NCBI RefSeq assembly: GCF_910592395.1
Contig: NC_088309.1
Span: forward strand, 2,358,501 to 2,422,500
Direction: 5' to 3'
Source: Lineus longissimus
Taxonomy: Eukaryota > Nemertea > Pilidiophora > Heteronemertea > Lineidae
DNA length: 64,000 bases
This document shows positions 1 through 11,800 of the stretch, one piece after another (position 1 is the stretch's first letter; each line of letters begins with the position of its first letter). The notes under the pieces were generated by a model. That model made no database searches. It worked only from the letters and a program-made list of their open reading frames with translations, and was not told the DNA's origin. The position numbers and the translations under genes were made by a program.

Positions 1-2058
1 TTATCTTTCTTTAAGACTTCTGATGTGTCACCATATATCAATGTATTTGCCTCTATACTTGAAGTCAAAGTGTGTAATATTGCATATTTACATACTGTCA
101 GAAAGGAACTATCCCACCATGAGATCCCACTCTGGCAGGTATATAAACTTTCAAATTGTATTGAAAGCCACGAGGCAAGTTTGAAAAGAATCCTTTATCA
201 TGATTGGTGGATTTCATTATACCCGATCTGGAAATTCTTTTTTTAAATGAACATAAAGGTGTGCCTAATGATGGAAGTTCGAAAGTTGTTGTAAAATGCT
301 TGTTATTTTTTTTAACGTTATCATTAACCTTTTGATTCATGAAATGTCAGGTTAACATGTTGTTTGGAATAAGTATTTTATTGCTTGTTCATGAAATATA
401 GTTCTTTTAATGGAATCCATACTACCAAGATCAAGGACGAATGTGGTAAAACCCACACATGCACAGATTGTGCCTAAATCTGTCCTCTTGAATTTGTCTA
501 TTCTAGACATACCACAACCAATTTTGGGATGAATTATCTCAATAATGTGTGTTTTGCTTTGATGATATATTTTTGAAGTTATATGCTACTGCTTTTATCC
601 TTACTGTGATTTTGTAATCAGGGTGCCCTGCCCATGTGTATATTGTGTTGCCAAGTGAGAAATTCTATTATTGAAGCTTAGGAGTGAACATAGAAATACT
701 GTAGTTGAAGCAATGTGCGATTAGTGGTTTACCCTCTTATCTTTGTTGCATATTGCAGCAATTATAATCAAATAGCACAGTGATTTCAATCACTTGTTCG
801 TGCAGCGCTAAACCTGGGAAGTTGATGGTTGAAGAAATTGGTAGGTTTATCAGTTTTTAACAAAACTATAATGATTTTGTTGTCATTTGAGGTTATTGTG
901 CCAAAATTTGTTGTTGTTGTGATGGTGATTTCAGATTGTGATTTACATGTTAGACTAACCAGGTGTGTAGGAGAGATTTGAACCTGTGATTGATACAGGT
1001 GATAATGACTGCTGGGAGGTTGGCGTGGTCACTGAAACTTCCTGGCTCTCTTGCTTGTGAAACTATTGTGATTTAGATGAAGTGATAGACTGCCATTTCT
1101 ACCTCTGGGAAACGCATTGCTTGATGGTAGCTGTATGTGTGGCCCTAAAATCACATAGTGTACGGTGATGTGTTTGAAATGAGTGATAAGAGCCCTGATC
1201 TTCTCAGGATTATGAGATGTGATATGATACTTAATCAGATCGGTGGATTGATCATTCGGTTTGACAGGTGCTTCATCTGGGGTCACATGCTACATTGTCT
1301 TCGACCCAGTTACGCAAAGGTACAGATTTTGTTATTAGATAGTTGATTTTGTGTATTAGAATTGGCATTGACTTTTAGATCGTTTCATGTTGACCATTGG
1401 TATAACTACGAAAGTGCTTAGTGTAAATGTGTCATAGTAACTTGCCACTCACAAGACAAACCTCAGATATTAAGAACTGTCTCTTCAGGGCTGCCAGCAT
1501 ATTAGTATTTTGAAAGCATTTTGTCCTGAAATGTGTAGAAATTCGTAGGATAGTGCTGAAAGCCACTGAAATTTGTCTTTTCTGATTCATTAGGAATACT
1601 GATACCGTCTTCACGTACTTGAGTGAAAGATGTGTTCACATGAACATGGTTTTCCCAGGGTTGAAACGCGTTTGAATCATGGCTTTAGCTTTATTCTGTT
1701 TCAAGATATCAAAGTTGGTTTGTTGATGCCACATAATGAATAATATTCTTCATTTTATTCACATGCATTTCGTTTTGTTCTTGTTCGTTTAGTTTGTAGA
1801 GTTGATGTATTATATATAGCCAGTGTTGTATTAAGTAACAAGTTGTTTCAAAGTTATATTAACAACAATCTTTGTGATTGAAATTATTGTTTTATGTGTA
1901 TAAATTATAATCGCTTTTGAATATACTCTCATTTTCAAAACCTAAATTAATAGATCACCTCATAAAAGGGATTACTCTCAGCCTGCTCCATACCTTCGAT
2001 TTTGTGCCATCAGTATATTTCTTCTTCAGTATATGGTGTAAGTATCTGTTGAATACAA
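1..2058. other. Non-coding stretch, nothing recognised
   Basis: Only short open frames occur here. None shows a domain, a run of consistent splice phases or a plausible protein composition. The sequence is AT-rich and unique-looking. It could be the intron or 3' flank of a gene lying to the left, but nothing in it shows this. Confidence 0.5.
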
Positions 2059-2232
2059 TATGTGACCCGTCACAGCAAAACCAGGTGCATGTCGCACAGA
2101 AGATGAGCCTAAATGACACCAGGAGCTAAATTTTAAAAAAGGCAGACAACAGTGAAATGAACAACCAGTCTGTCTCATCCTGCCAAGCCCAGAGAAACAC
2201 GCACCTTGGCTTTGCTGTAGCAGGTCACATAT
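2059..2232. mobile_element. Small TIR element (MITE-like, about 174 bp)
   Basis: The left end begins TATGTGACCCGTCACAGCAA. The reverse complement of the right end begins TATGTGACCTGCTACAGCAA. The terminal inverted repeats run about 31 bp with a few mismatches, and the interior has no coding capacity. This is the form of a non-autonomous DNA transposon. Flanking TA dinucleotides could belong to a target-site duplication, but that is not certain. The superfamily is not assigned. Confidence 0.7.
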
Positions 2233-3650
2233 ATACTCCTTTTCTGTCTTTTTAGCCCAGTGCTGACTGTAGACTGATATTTCGATAGAAGTTTTCAGAA
2301 CACTGATATCGTACTGGCATTTTGGATTGTTTCCCTGTGTGTTTGTTTGGATTTAAACTTGCCACTGGTTGGATGTACTAAGTGTGATATATAGTTTAAG
2401 TTCAGCAGGAAAAGGTGCTACCATCTTAAAATGATATGAATAGGTCATGTCTGAAAATCTGAAATGTGGTGTAAAAAATCTTCAGGAAGTTTATGATGAG
2501 ATATTTGGATATCTTCTGGTTCGAATATGAATTGCTTATCAAATATAGCAAACTGGATATACTCTTATACTAGACTAATGTCATCTTAGGACAGGTGTAG
2601 AAATTGAGACCTAGTCTCACCTAGCAATGCCTAGTTTCAAGTTTTGGAGTCAACATTTTATAAATTTTATCACAGACTTTTCTCATTTTTTATGCTTCCT
2701 CTACCAAATGTGATTGAAGGAGTTGGTGTAATGTTTATCTGGTTGAGGTTGATGATGTTTTTTATCTTGTAGTGACACATTTTGTCAGTATATGCTTCAT
2801 GCAAATCTATCAAAGTTAGCATTAGTTTGTGGGACTGCAGTATGTTTGATACATGCTGTAGAAAACCTGTAAATGGGTATCATCCTGTGATGCCTTTTGA
2901 GTTGCTCCCGTTGGCTTCCTGGAAACAGTCGGTCAAAACATGTAATGTATTGGCTTGCTTATGTGTGCAGGAAACAGACATATGGTAGCAAAAAGTAGAC
3001 TCATTGGGTTGCTCTCAAAGGTGATTTTCTGATGGTACCATGCTGTATAAAATGTGTCGCTTCATGATAAGAAATGTTATCAGTGGCTCCATAGGTTGGT
3101 CACCAGTTGTTGAAATTGATAAACCTCTATTTTTATATCAGTTGCATGCTTATATGTACACTCTAATGTATAAAGGCAAATTGGAAATACTTATAAATGA
3201 TTATTATATAAACACATTTGTTGAATCAGGGTATGTTTGTGTTGTCAAAAGCTGCATTTCTATACAATAAATATTTTGAAGCAAATATTCTCTTCACTTT
3301 TGTTTCGTAAAGTCTCCTTTTCATGCCATGTGGATATTCCTAAAGAGTACATTCTTTTTGATGATGAGAATGTATCTTCCTGTTCTTTCAATCCTCCTGT
3401 AATATGCCAAAATCACTTTTTCACCTACCAGGATCTGTACCAAAGCGGTGGTTGGATCACCCAGCAGTCTGCTGTGGACAAAGTCACAACCAGTCTGTCG
3501 AGGATATTGAGCTTGTTGAACCATTTGAGGAGTTCTATGACCTCGATGGTTAATATAAGACAATCAGTCAAGGACAAAAGGACATCAAGTACATATCACA
3601 ATTCTGAGGTTTTTTGTGACTTTGATGGACACATTCAGGTGGATGTACCA
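2233..3650. other. Non-coding stretch, nothing recognised
   Basis: Short ORFs only, no domain or splice chain. The right end grades into the tandem array that follows. Confidence 0.45.
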
Positions 3651-3654
3651 GACA

Positions 3655-4630
3655 CTAAATGTCTCCTATGCTGTTTGTGACATTGTCTTCTTGGAACAGA
3701 CTGTAACTGAGAGTCCAGCACGATGTGTAAGTGAGAACATATAGACAACGAAAGTGTCCTATGCTGTTGGTTACATTGTCCTCTGGGGACAACCTGTGTA
3801 GGCTGTGACTAAGATGGCAGGAAAGGTTGAAAAGGACAGACAATAAAGATTCATATGCTGTTGGTGACATTGTCCTCCTGAGGACTGTGACTTCATCATA
3901 CACCCTGTAAATACTGTGGTGGAGCCTACAGCATTATGTCGAAAGGATATTTGCCATTGTTCTGAGGGCATACCTTGCACTGATTGTGGCTATGACTCTT
4001 GTACAATTCAAAGTGTGCATTGCTGTTTGTCCTTTAAGAAGCCTGTTAAGACGACTATCACGAACACTCTCAAATGATGTGAAATTGATACCTGTCATTC
4101 AAAGCTGTCAGTCACATGAGACTCCAGCATGATGTGGAAAGGACATTGGCAGCAAATCTGTCCCATGTTGTCAAGTTGTCCTGAGGGGACAACCTGTAAC
4201 TAAGACGCCAGAATGATGTCGAAAGGACATACAAGACGAACGTCCTATGCCAGTGACATTATCCTCTGTTGACACTCTGTAAGACTGTGACTGAGACTCC
4301 AGCTTGATGTGGAGAGGACATATACAATGAAAGTGTCCTATACACTCTTGGTGACATCGTCCTCTGGGGACACCCTGTATACACTGTGACTGAGAATCCA
4401 GGATGATATGGAAAGAACATAAGCAGTGAAAGTGTTCCATGTTATCATGTTATCATGTTGTCCTCTTGGGACAACCTGTGACTGTGTCCTACGAAAGTGT
4501 CCAATATCCTCTGAGGACACCCTTTATAGACTGCGATCAATACTCCAGCCTAAAATCGAAAGGACATAGGCATAGAAAATGTCCCATGATGTCGGTGACA
4601 TTGTCCTCTTGGGACACTGTGTTTTGATTG
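3655..4630. repeat. Degenerate tandem array, unit about 92-97 bp
   Basis: A phrase close to GACATTGTCCTCTTGGGACA recurs at about 3681, 3773, 3866, 4255, 4352, 4448 and 4598, with weaker copies near 3955, 4172 and 4505. Most spacings are 83-97 bp. Each unit also carries a CTGTGACTGAGACTCCAGCATGA-like stretch and a GGAAAGGACAT block. The central GTCCTCTTGGGAC is a small inverted repeat (GTCC/GGAC), so every unit could fold into a short hairpin. The copies are diverged by point changes and indels, which indicates an old array. Long open frames across it are a by-product of the repeats. Confidence 0.8.
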
Positions 4631-6400
4631 TGACGAGACCCCAGCATGATTTGGAGAGGGTATTTGTCATTAACAGTGGCTCATTACATATTTCTCCCTC
4701 TGTGTAATTGGAGAACCTCTAAAAACAATAACACCTGTCTCTCTCTCTCTGTCTCCTCATTGCGTGCCTGCCACCCTGCCGCTCTGACTGCCCTACCCTA
4801 CCCTACCCTACCCTGCCCTGTCATGACTTCGTATTGTCTTTTCAATTCAGACACCAGCTGTGGCTGTATCTCCATTGGACAACTGGTTGTTGGCCTGTCT
4901 TTGATGTTCAGATGACTGGCTTTAGCCATAAACAGATATCTTCCTGACGGGGCCTTGTCCTGTGGTGACAGGTCTTCGCTATCAGTCTTTATCACACCTC
5001 GTTCAATTGACTAGCCTTGCTGTTTTGAGCTGATGGGTTGGTTGTGACTTTGTCCTCCGGATTCTCAAACAGCTATCATTATATAGAGAGTGTGAGATTT
5101 ATCCTTGTTGGGTTCAGACAGTTCGGTGCTGTTCAGGGTGGACTGTCCTTGGCATTATGCTGCAGCTGTGGTGTTGCTGTCCGTTTGGTTGTAACCGTGT
5201 CCCTGCCATGACCACGTAGACCAGCTCCGCTGTATATCGAGCTGGCTGTAAGACATTATGCTGCCCTCTAATTTTGACAATACAAGCTCTGCCACTGTCA
5301 GGTTGCGAGACTCTATTTTTGTATGTGCAGCGTGTTGTTGAGGCTGAATCTGGCTATCTTGTGAGGGTTGTGACTCTGTCCTACATTGGTGTTCAGACTG
5401 GCCCTGTGGCTCCATCTAGCCATCTAGTTTGTTGTCACCCTGTCCTTCGTCTGTTCAGGCTGGCTGTGGCATCTCACTGGTTGTCCTTTGTCCCTAGTAT
5501 GTTGAGACTGAGATGTTCCTAATCATTTAGCTATCTGGTGTGTTGAAATGCTCTTGTCTGTCCTTGTTATTTAGGGTATGACTGCATCAGGCTGTCTGGC
5601 TTGATGTGTCTATGTCCTTGGTCAGTACGTTCAGGCTTGCTGCAGATGTATCAAGTTGTCTGTCTGGTTGAGACACTGTTCTTGTCGTGATCAGATTGAC
5701 TGTTGCTGTAATTGGCAATATCGCTGGTTGGGTCTGTCCTTGGTATGACCAGGTCAACTGTAGATTCTTCTTCCCTTTGTCAGGTTGTGACGCTGTTCTT
5801 GTCAGGTTTGGATTTTGTCCTGATCAGACTAGCGGTGTCTGTACCAAGATGATTGTGACACTGTCCTTGTCCAGACAGGCTATGGTTCTATCAAACTCTC
5901 TGATCATGAGACTCTGGTCGGTCCAGACAGGCTTATGCAGCTCTATATCTGATTTTGACTCTGCCCTAGCTTGGTATCAGCGGCCAGCCGAGGTTGCATC
6001 TGGCCCTTCGTCTCGTTATGATCGTGTCCTGACCAGGCCAACTGTGCACCTATTTTAGCTCAGGACACAATTATGAGGCATTTCGTAGCCTTGGTGTTCA
6101 ATGGACACTGACACACTCAGGCAGTCTCAAAGACATCGTTAATGGGCTTGCAAGGCAATAATATCAATGTCCTTAAAGCAATGTCTCTGGAGATGCCAGA
6201 CATTTTGAGGAGCAACTGACATTTTTGGAGACCAAATCTCTCTTTGCAATTGCTTCTCATCTACACGCTCAAATAGGAGACATATTGAGGACAATGTCAC
6301 ATTCTTGGATACAAAAATGTCTCAATGGGATTGAGACACTGCAATGCCAGCCATAATTCTAAGGACAAAGTCACATCCTGGGACACAAAAGGACAGAGTG
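4631..6400. repeat. GTCCT-rich degenerate repeat tract
   Basis: Words such as TGTCCT, GGTTGTGAC and CAGACTGGC recur irregularly through 4.9-6.06 kb. From about 6.08 kb their complements appear (GGACACTGACA, GAGGACAATGTCAC, GGGACACAAAAGGACA). The tract looks like a further-decayed continuation of the adjacent 95-bp array, inverted in its last 300 bp. A short run of CCCTA units lies at about 4790-4815. Several ORFs of 80-120 codons are open here, but none has domain character. Confidence 0.5.
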
Positions 6401-8190
6401 TGATTTCTTGGCCATTGTTTTAGGCAGACCAGAGATCTTGATCACAGCAAAAGGTGATTTATGATGAAGTCCCTTCAAAAACGATATTGATTGGAACAAG
6501 ATAGTGTTACACACAGGAATGTAGCAATTTATTCCGCAGCCAACATTTCCATAATAAAATTGGAAAAAAAGGAAAATTTTATACAATGTACACGATATCT
6601 TACAAATTTGTTCAAAATCACTGGTTGTATTTACATGATCAACATGATAATGTATATGTACCACAGTTCATGATAACAAAAGCTTCATAAGACTTCAGAT
6701 AATTTCGCTTTTGGCAACAGTTACTGACCTAATGACCGACACCACTTCTCTTAATTACATACATCATAACAACGATGTCTGCCTGGAAAGTCCTAACATC
6801 TTTCATCACACTAGCGGACCCCTGCACTACAGGTGTGTCCTCTCCTTCCTACCTCAGAAAAAACAACAAGGTAATAGGAATATTCGCTCATTTTGGTATA
6901 ACTGTACAAGCACATTATAAAGAATCAGATTAAATATAAATTTTGGTTTTAAGTAAGAAGATGTGAAAAAGTAGACATAGTGGCATCATTTGTTTCATGA
7001 ATCATGACAGTTCGGGTAAACAACATTGAAAGGTAATGTAATGTGCTTTTAATGGCAATTTTGACTGCTTCTAAAATTTGTAACAATCCCATACGATTAC
7101 TGGATCAAAACATGGTCTAATGCATTTGCATTGAAAACAATGCTACATCGCAACCAGGGCGTGTTAGAATGATAATCAGAAAGACGTACATGTAATTTGA
7201 ATGAATCAAAAAGATGAAGGAATGTCAACGTGAAAACTGGAGAACCAGTAGCATTAAACAGAACAAGAAACTCAATAGGAGTGTTCGCTTGAAATGATTG
7301 GAATGATTTCTAAACATAACAATAGTGTTTAACGAAAAAATGTGAGTCAACAAAATCAGAAAATATAGAATGTTTAAAGGAGGGGCACATATACAACAAA
7401 TTACTGCAGCCGTCACTCATCAATACAGTGATAAACAGAGTTTCTGTGATGGAGGTGCTATAGAAATACATGTACACCGAAAAGTGTACACAAGCAGTTT
7501 GTGTACATTTTGTGGTGAATTTCAGAACCACAGCTGCACAGCTATACATTAGTGATCGGAGCAGTAGTTTGTCTGTCTAGTTCCTCTCTGACATTGGAAT
7601 GATTTAGGTATAACACAGTATAAATAAAGAGTAAGTAGCTTTCATAAGTGTATAGATAAAGTACAGAGATATGCAAACTTTGATTGAACTGTGTCTTGGG
7701 TGACCAAGAAAGTTCTTCTCGTGACAAAACTTTCAACACATTTTGATTTTATGATATAAATGCAGATATAGAATTAATGACTTTTGTTTAACTTCTGGCC
7801 CAACTTGCTCAAAATGAATTAGTCATTAACTTGACGTTAACTCCATATGAGGCTTGAAAATGTACAAGACTCACTGGCCACCTAGCAGAGTCAGGCCCCT
7901 ATGCCATTGGCTGCAGTGCAGTGCTAGAGACAGTTAAGGTCCATATCATAACACATTTAATCTTTTTGACAATATCAACTTTTGAGATCCGGCGTAACCC
8001 ATCACTACATAACGATCTCAAGGGATTTCATTGAAACTTCCTACAGAGTGCCATATGAACACTTAACACATTATCAACAATACAACCTCACAGCAGTTCT
8101 ACATTGTTATGTGTCTTTATGGTTCAAGCAATGTTGAAGACCAAAGTCACAGATCAAGGCACCATATGCCAGTTCAGAGGGATTCCGTCT
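6401..8190. other. Non-coding stretch left of Homer
   Basis: No domain-bearing ORF and no TIR element was seen. It lies downstream of the Homer stop codon and could hold part of a long Homer 3' UTR or intergenic DNA. I found no decisive polyadenylation signal on the minus strand between 8190 and 8824. Confidence 0.35.
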
Positions 8191-8695
8191 GTGAAGGGAA
8201 ATGAATAGAGTGAAGGGAAATGAATAGTTTCAATTCTGGGTTGTGCCAAGGGAGAGTGTAGCCAAATTGTGTGAAGGGAAATGAATAGTTTCAATTCTGG
8301 GTTGTGCCAAGGGAGAGTGTAGCCAAATTGTGTGAAGGGAAATGAATAGTTTCAATTCTGGGTTGTGCCAAGGGAGAGTGTAGCCAAAATGTGTGAAGGG
8401 AAATGAATAGTTTCAATTCTGGGTTGTGCCAAGGGAGAGTATAGCCAAATTGTGTGAAGGGAAATGAATAGTTTCAATTCTGGGTTGTGCCAAGGGAGAA
8501 GTGTAGCCAAATTGTGTGAAGGGAAATGAATAGTTTCAATTCTGGGTTGTGCCAAGGGAGAGTGTAGCCAAATTGTGTGAAGGGAAATGAATAGTTTCAA
8601 TTCTGGGTTGTGCCAAGGGAGAGTGTAGCCAAGTTGTGTGAAGGGAAATGAATAGTTTCAATTCTGGGTTGTGCCAAGGGAGAGTGTAGCCTAAC
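8191..8695. repeat. Minisatellite, 61-bp unit, 8 copies
   Basis: The unit runs from GTGTGAAGGGAAATGAATAG through TTTCAATTCTGGGTTGTGCC to AGGGAGAGTGTAGCCAAAT. Eight copies are nearly identical; one near 8498 has a single inserted base and a few carry single substitutions. The array ends 130 bp beyond the Homer stop codon on the gene's 3' side, so it may be transcribed as 3' UTR. The high identity between copies points to recent expansion or homogenisation. Because 61 is not a multiple of three, the open minus-strand frames across it are accidental. Confidence 0.93.
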
Positions 8696-8824
8696 CGGTG
8701 CACCCATGACACCCACAGCACGCTATAACACAGTATTGTTTGTGAATCTCTATTGTTTGCACAGATGATACCCGCAACGACAGGAAACAAGGACGGGAAG
8801 ATAAAGCGTGACGTTTCAACATTA

Positions 8825-11800
8825 TCAAGACTGTAACATGACAGCTAACCTGTCCTGAAGTTCGTGAATTTCTTTCAATTTCCCTCCCATTTGTTTTTGA
8901 ACCTGCAGCAGTTCTTGTTTACTTTTCTTGTGCGCTGCCAAAGACTCCTTCTTCTCCTCCTTTAACTCGGTCACCTGACTTTTTAACGTTTCACTTTCTT
9001 TTTCAAATTTCTGAAACAAATGAACGGCACTTATTAGAAATATCCAGGACAATACTGTAAATCTGTTTTTGTGATGCCACCTTGTGCTCAGTGATATAGA
9101 TACAGCTGTCGTGAAAGTGGAAATGTTGGTACCATTCAGAGAAAGAGACTTATAGGCCTTTTTCAGAACCTTTGTTACATCCGTACGTTTGTATGTACAT
9201 GTACTACAATGATTCTTACCTCTATTCGTTCCAACAATATTTTGCTCTGCTTTTCATATGGCTCTAATTCGTCTACTTTTGCCCTGAGTTCCTCGATTTC
9301 CTGCAATAAAAGATGAATAGGTCATCCAAATTGACAAGCTTCCTATGACCAGTGAACAGATAAGAGTCTTCACTGAGTCCCAGTGTAACCAATAAAGTTA
9401 AACTACAATGTGTGATCTCCAATGTTGGGGTCTTAGGCACGATACTGCGTCTGATCCATGACCTCAAACAGTGCAACTGGACAATGAATTCACCTGTATA
9501 GTGAGGACTAATTCCCTACATGTGGAGAATGCTGAAGGGATAACACACTCTACTACCATTTGGAGTATCTCTCCAACCGTTTGGAGTATCTCTCCAACCG
9601 TTTGGAGTATCTCTCAAACCGTTTGGAGTATCTCTCAAACCATTTGGAGTATCTCTCAAACCGTCTGGAGTTTGGATAACTGGGTCTTACTCTTTCATAC
9701 CTCATCTTTTCTCCTCTTCTCTCGTTCCATTAACTGTACTTTGTCCGTCATTTCAGAGAGTTTCCGCTCTGTCAGCTTCACGTGACTCGCGTCCACTTTG
9801 TGATGTTCGAGGTCCGACGCCTGGAAGACAACGGAAGGGCAGTTACGTCAAAGTATACATCTAATGGTTGATGTCTGGCATATTCTGATATGAATAACCA
9901 CTGACATCCCAATAACCAGTTTCCGAGATTTGAAATATCCTCGTATTCTCCCAAGGCACCATGATACTGTTCCAGTTGCCTCTTTCTTAATCGCTTACAC
10001 AATTTTAGGTTGAGAATTCACCGATTCTAAACCTATTATAAAGAGGTTGATCTGATGGTCTCCATATAGATCAGATGTACTGATAGAGTGACAAGCAGGC
10101 TCTGGCTCATATACTTAATTTCTACAGTAAGGGCTGCATTCAAACCCAATTTCCGCCAAAGCTGCTAGGGTCTTACCTTCTTCTTAAGTTTAGCACATTC
10201 CTCCTTGTAACCGGCTAACTGTTTCTTCCATTCCTCCACATTGGCAGTACTCTCCTGAAGTGCCGTCGTCAGACGACTGTTGTTGTTCTTTAACGTTTGT
10301 AACTCTATCTCCCACTTCTTTGCATTCGTCGAACTGAATGAATGGAAAGTAAGCTCATTCAAAAAGTCCATTCCGAAATAACCTAAATGAGGCTTCAACA
10401 GTGCTTTACAGGATAACATAATTCTTTCAAACTATGAAAACATTCTTGGTGACAATTTTCAAGGGATATCAGTGGCATAGAGTTTAGTGCGCCAGAAATT
10501 AACTAAAGAATGAGAAATATTGTCCCCATTTACCTTTGTGCAAGTGCTAATTTGAGTCTATCATTTTCATATTTGAGTTGTGCTTCAGTGGATTGGCTAG
10601 TTGGAAGACTGGATGTGGAACTTTGCCGTTCATGGTTTACAGAACTAGCACTGCTCTGGCGTTCATGGTTCACAGAACTAGCACTGCTCTGGCGTTCATG
10701 GTTCACAGAACTAGCACTGCTCTGGCGTTCATGGTTTACAGAACTTGCACTGCTCTGGCGTTCATGGTTTACAGAACCAGTACTACTCTGTTGCTCATGG
10801 TTGCTGATTAAGCCAAGGCTTTGTCGTTCATTGTTGCTCACTGAACTACCAACATCATTCTGGAAGACACAAAATACAATCATTTCTAAGTCTTAAATTA
10901 TGTGGGAAAATTTCTTATACCTGTATAAACCGGTATTTGACAAGAAATGCCAGTTCTAGTTTTACTGGTGATCAAATACATGTACTTCCCAGATCAACTC
11001 CCAATTGCTGATTTCAAACGTCTCAAAAACATGTTTTTCACGCAGTCGCAGATTTGGGATGAAAAGTGGTGTTTTGCACCCCGCCCCCCTTCTGGTGGCT
11101 GAACAGTAATACTCACTGGTAATTCACTCGCTGAGCCACTGTCCTCCACACCTGGGTCCAGGTTGGGTCCTTGGTCGGTACTGCTTTCGTTATTATTATG
11201 CACCTTGTCAAGACTCACAGTGTCTTTATCCTTTTTTGTCAACTCCTTCATTTCTTTGAATTTCTCCACAAACTGAAAGGCAACATAATACATGAATGGT
11301 TACAAAACAGTTTGGTGATTGCCATTTGTTAATCTATACGAGATTTAATTGCTGGGTGGAGCATCGGTTAGACACTGCACACAGGAATGTGCTGCCATCT
11401 ACCGGTACACCTGCAGTGTCACAGATCGAGTCCCATGAACCAGGGCAGTGCTTACCGTGGTGGCCAGTTGATGTGCTCTGGGTGGATGTAGCCTGAATCC
11501 AATCCTGACCATTTGTGTAAGATTGCCAACCAACTTCACAAACACAACCAGGCTGACAACATGATTGTAAGGCTGTCAGGAATATCTGAAAGCTGAAGAA
11601 GAACATTTCTCCCACCTGTGTTAAGTCTGCTTCTGAGCCAAATCCAAGCCCATACACTGTATTAGCCCTGGCGTCTGTCCACTGGCCAAACTTCTGTGAT
11701 GTTTTGGTGAATGTCATGTTTGGGGTGATAGTGCTGTTGATGACGGGCTGCAACGATAGAAGTGGACAAAACTCAAACAGCGCTTGCAACATATCAGGAC

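Noticed and set aside
3655-4630. CRISPR array
   Set aside because: Spacing is irregular, the whole unit repeats rather than a short repeat with unique spacers, and the genome is an animal's.
4790-4818. Telomere-like repeat
   Set aside because: The unit is CCCTA rather than CCCTAA, and only about five copies occur inside a degenerate repeat tract.
8352-8790. Repetitive minus-strand ORFs (HFPSHNLATL repeats)
   Set aside because: The 61-bp unit is not a multiple of three, so each copy reads in a new frame; they lie past the Homer stop codon.
10510-10896. 128-codon and 77-codon plus-strand ORFs with [10 protein letters not shown]-type repeats
   Set aside because: Antisense shadows of the 33-bp coding repeat of Homer exon 5.
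11334-11615. Extension of the Homer exon 3 frame into the intron as a short Homer isoform
   Set aside because: The frame stays open past a good GTGGGA donor, but the added residues have no resemblance to known short Homer tails; without RNA data it is only read-through.
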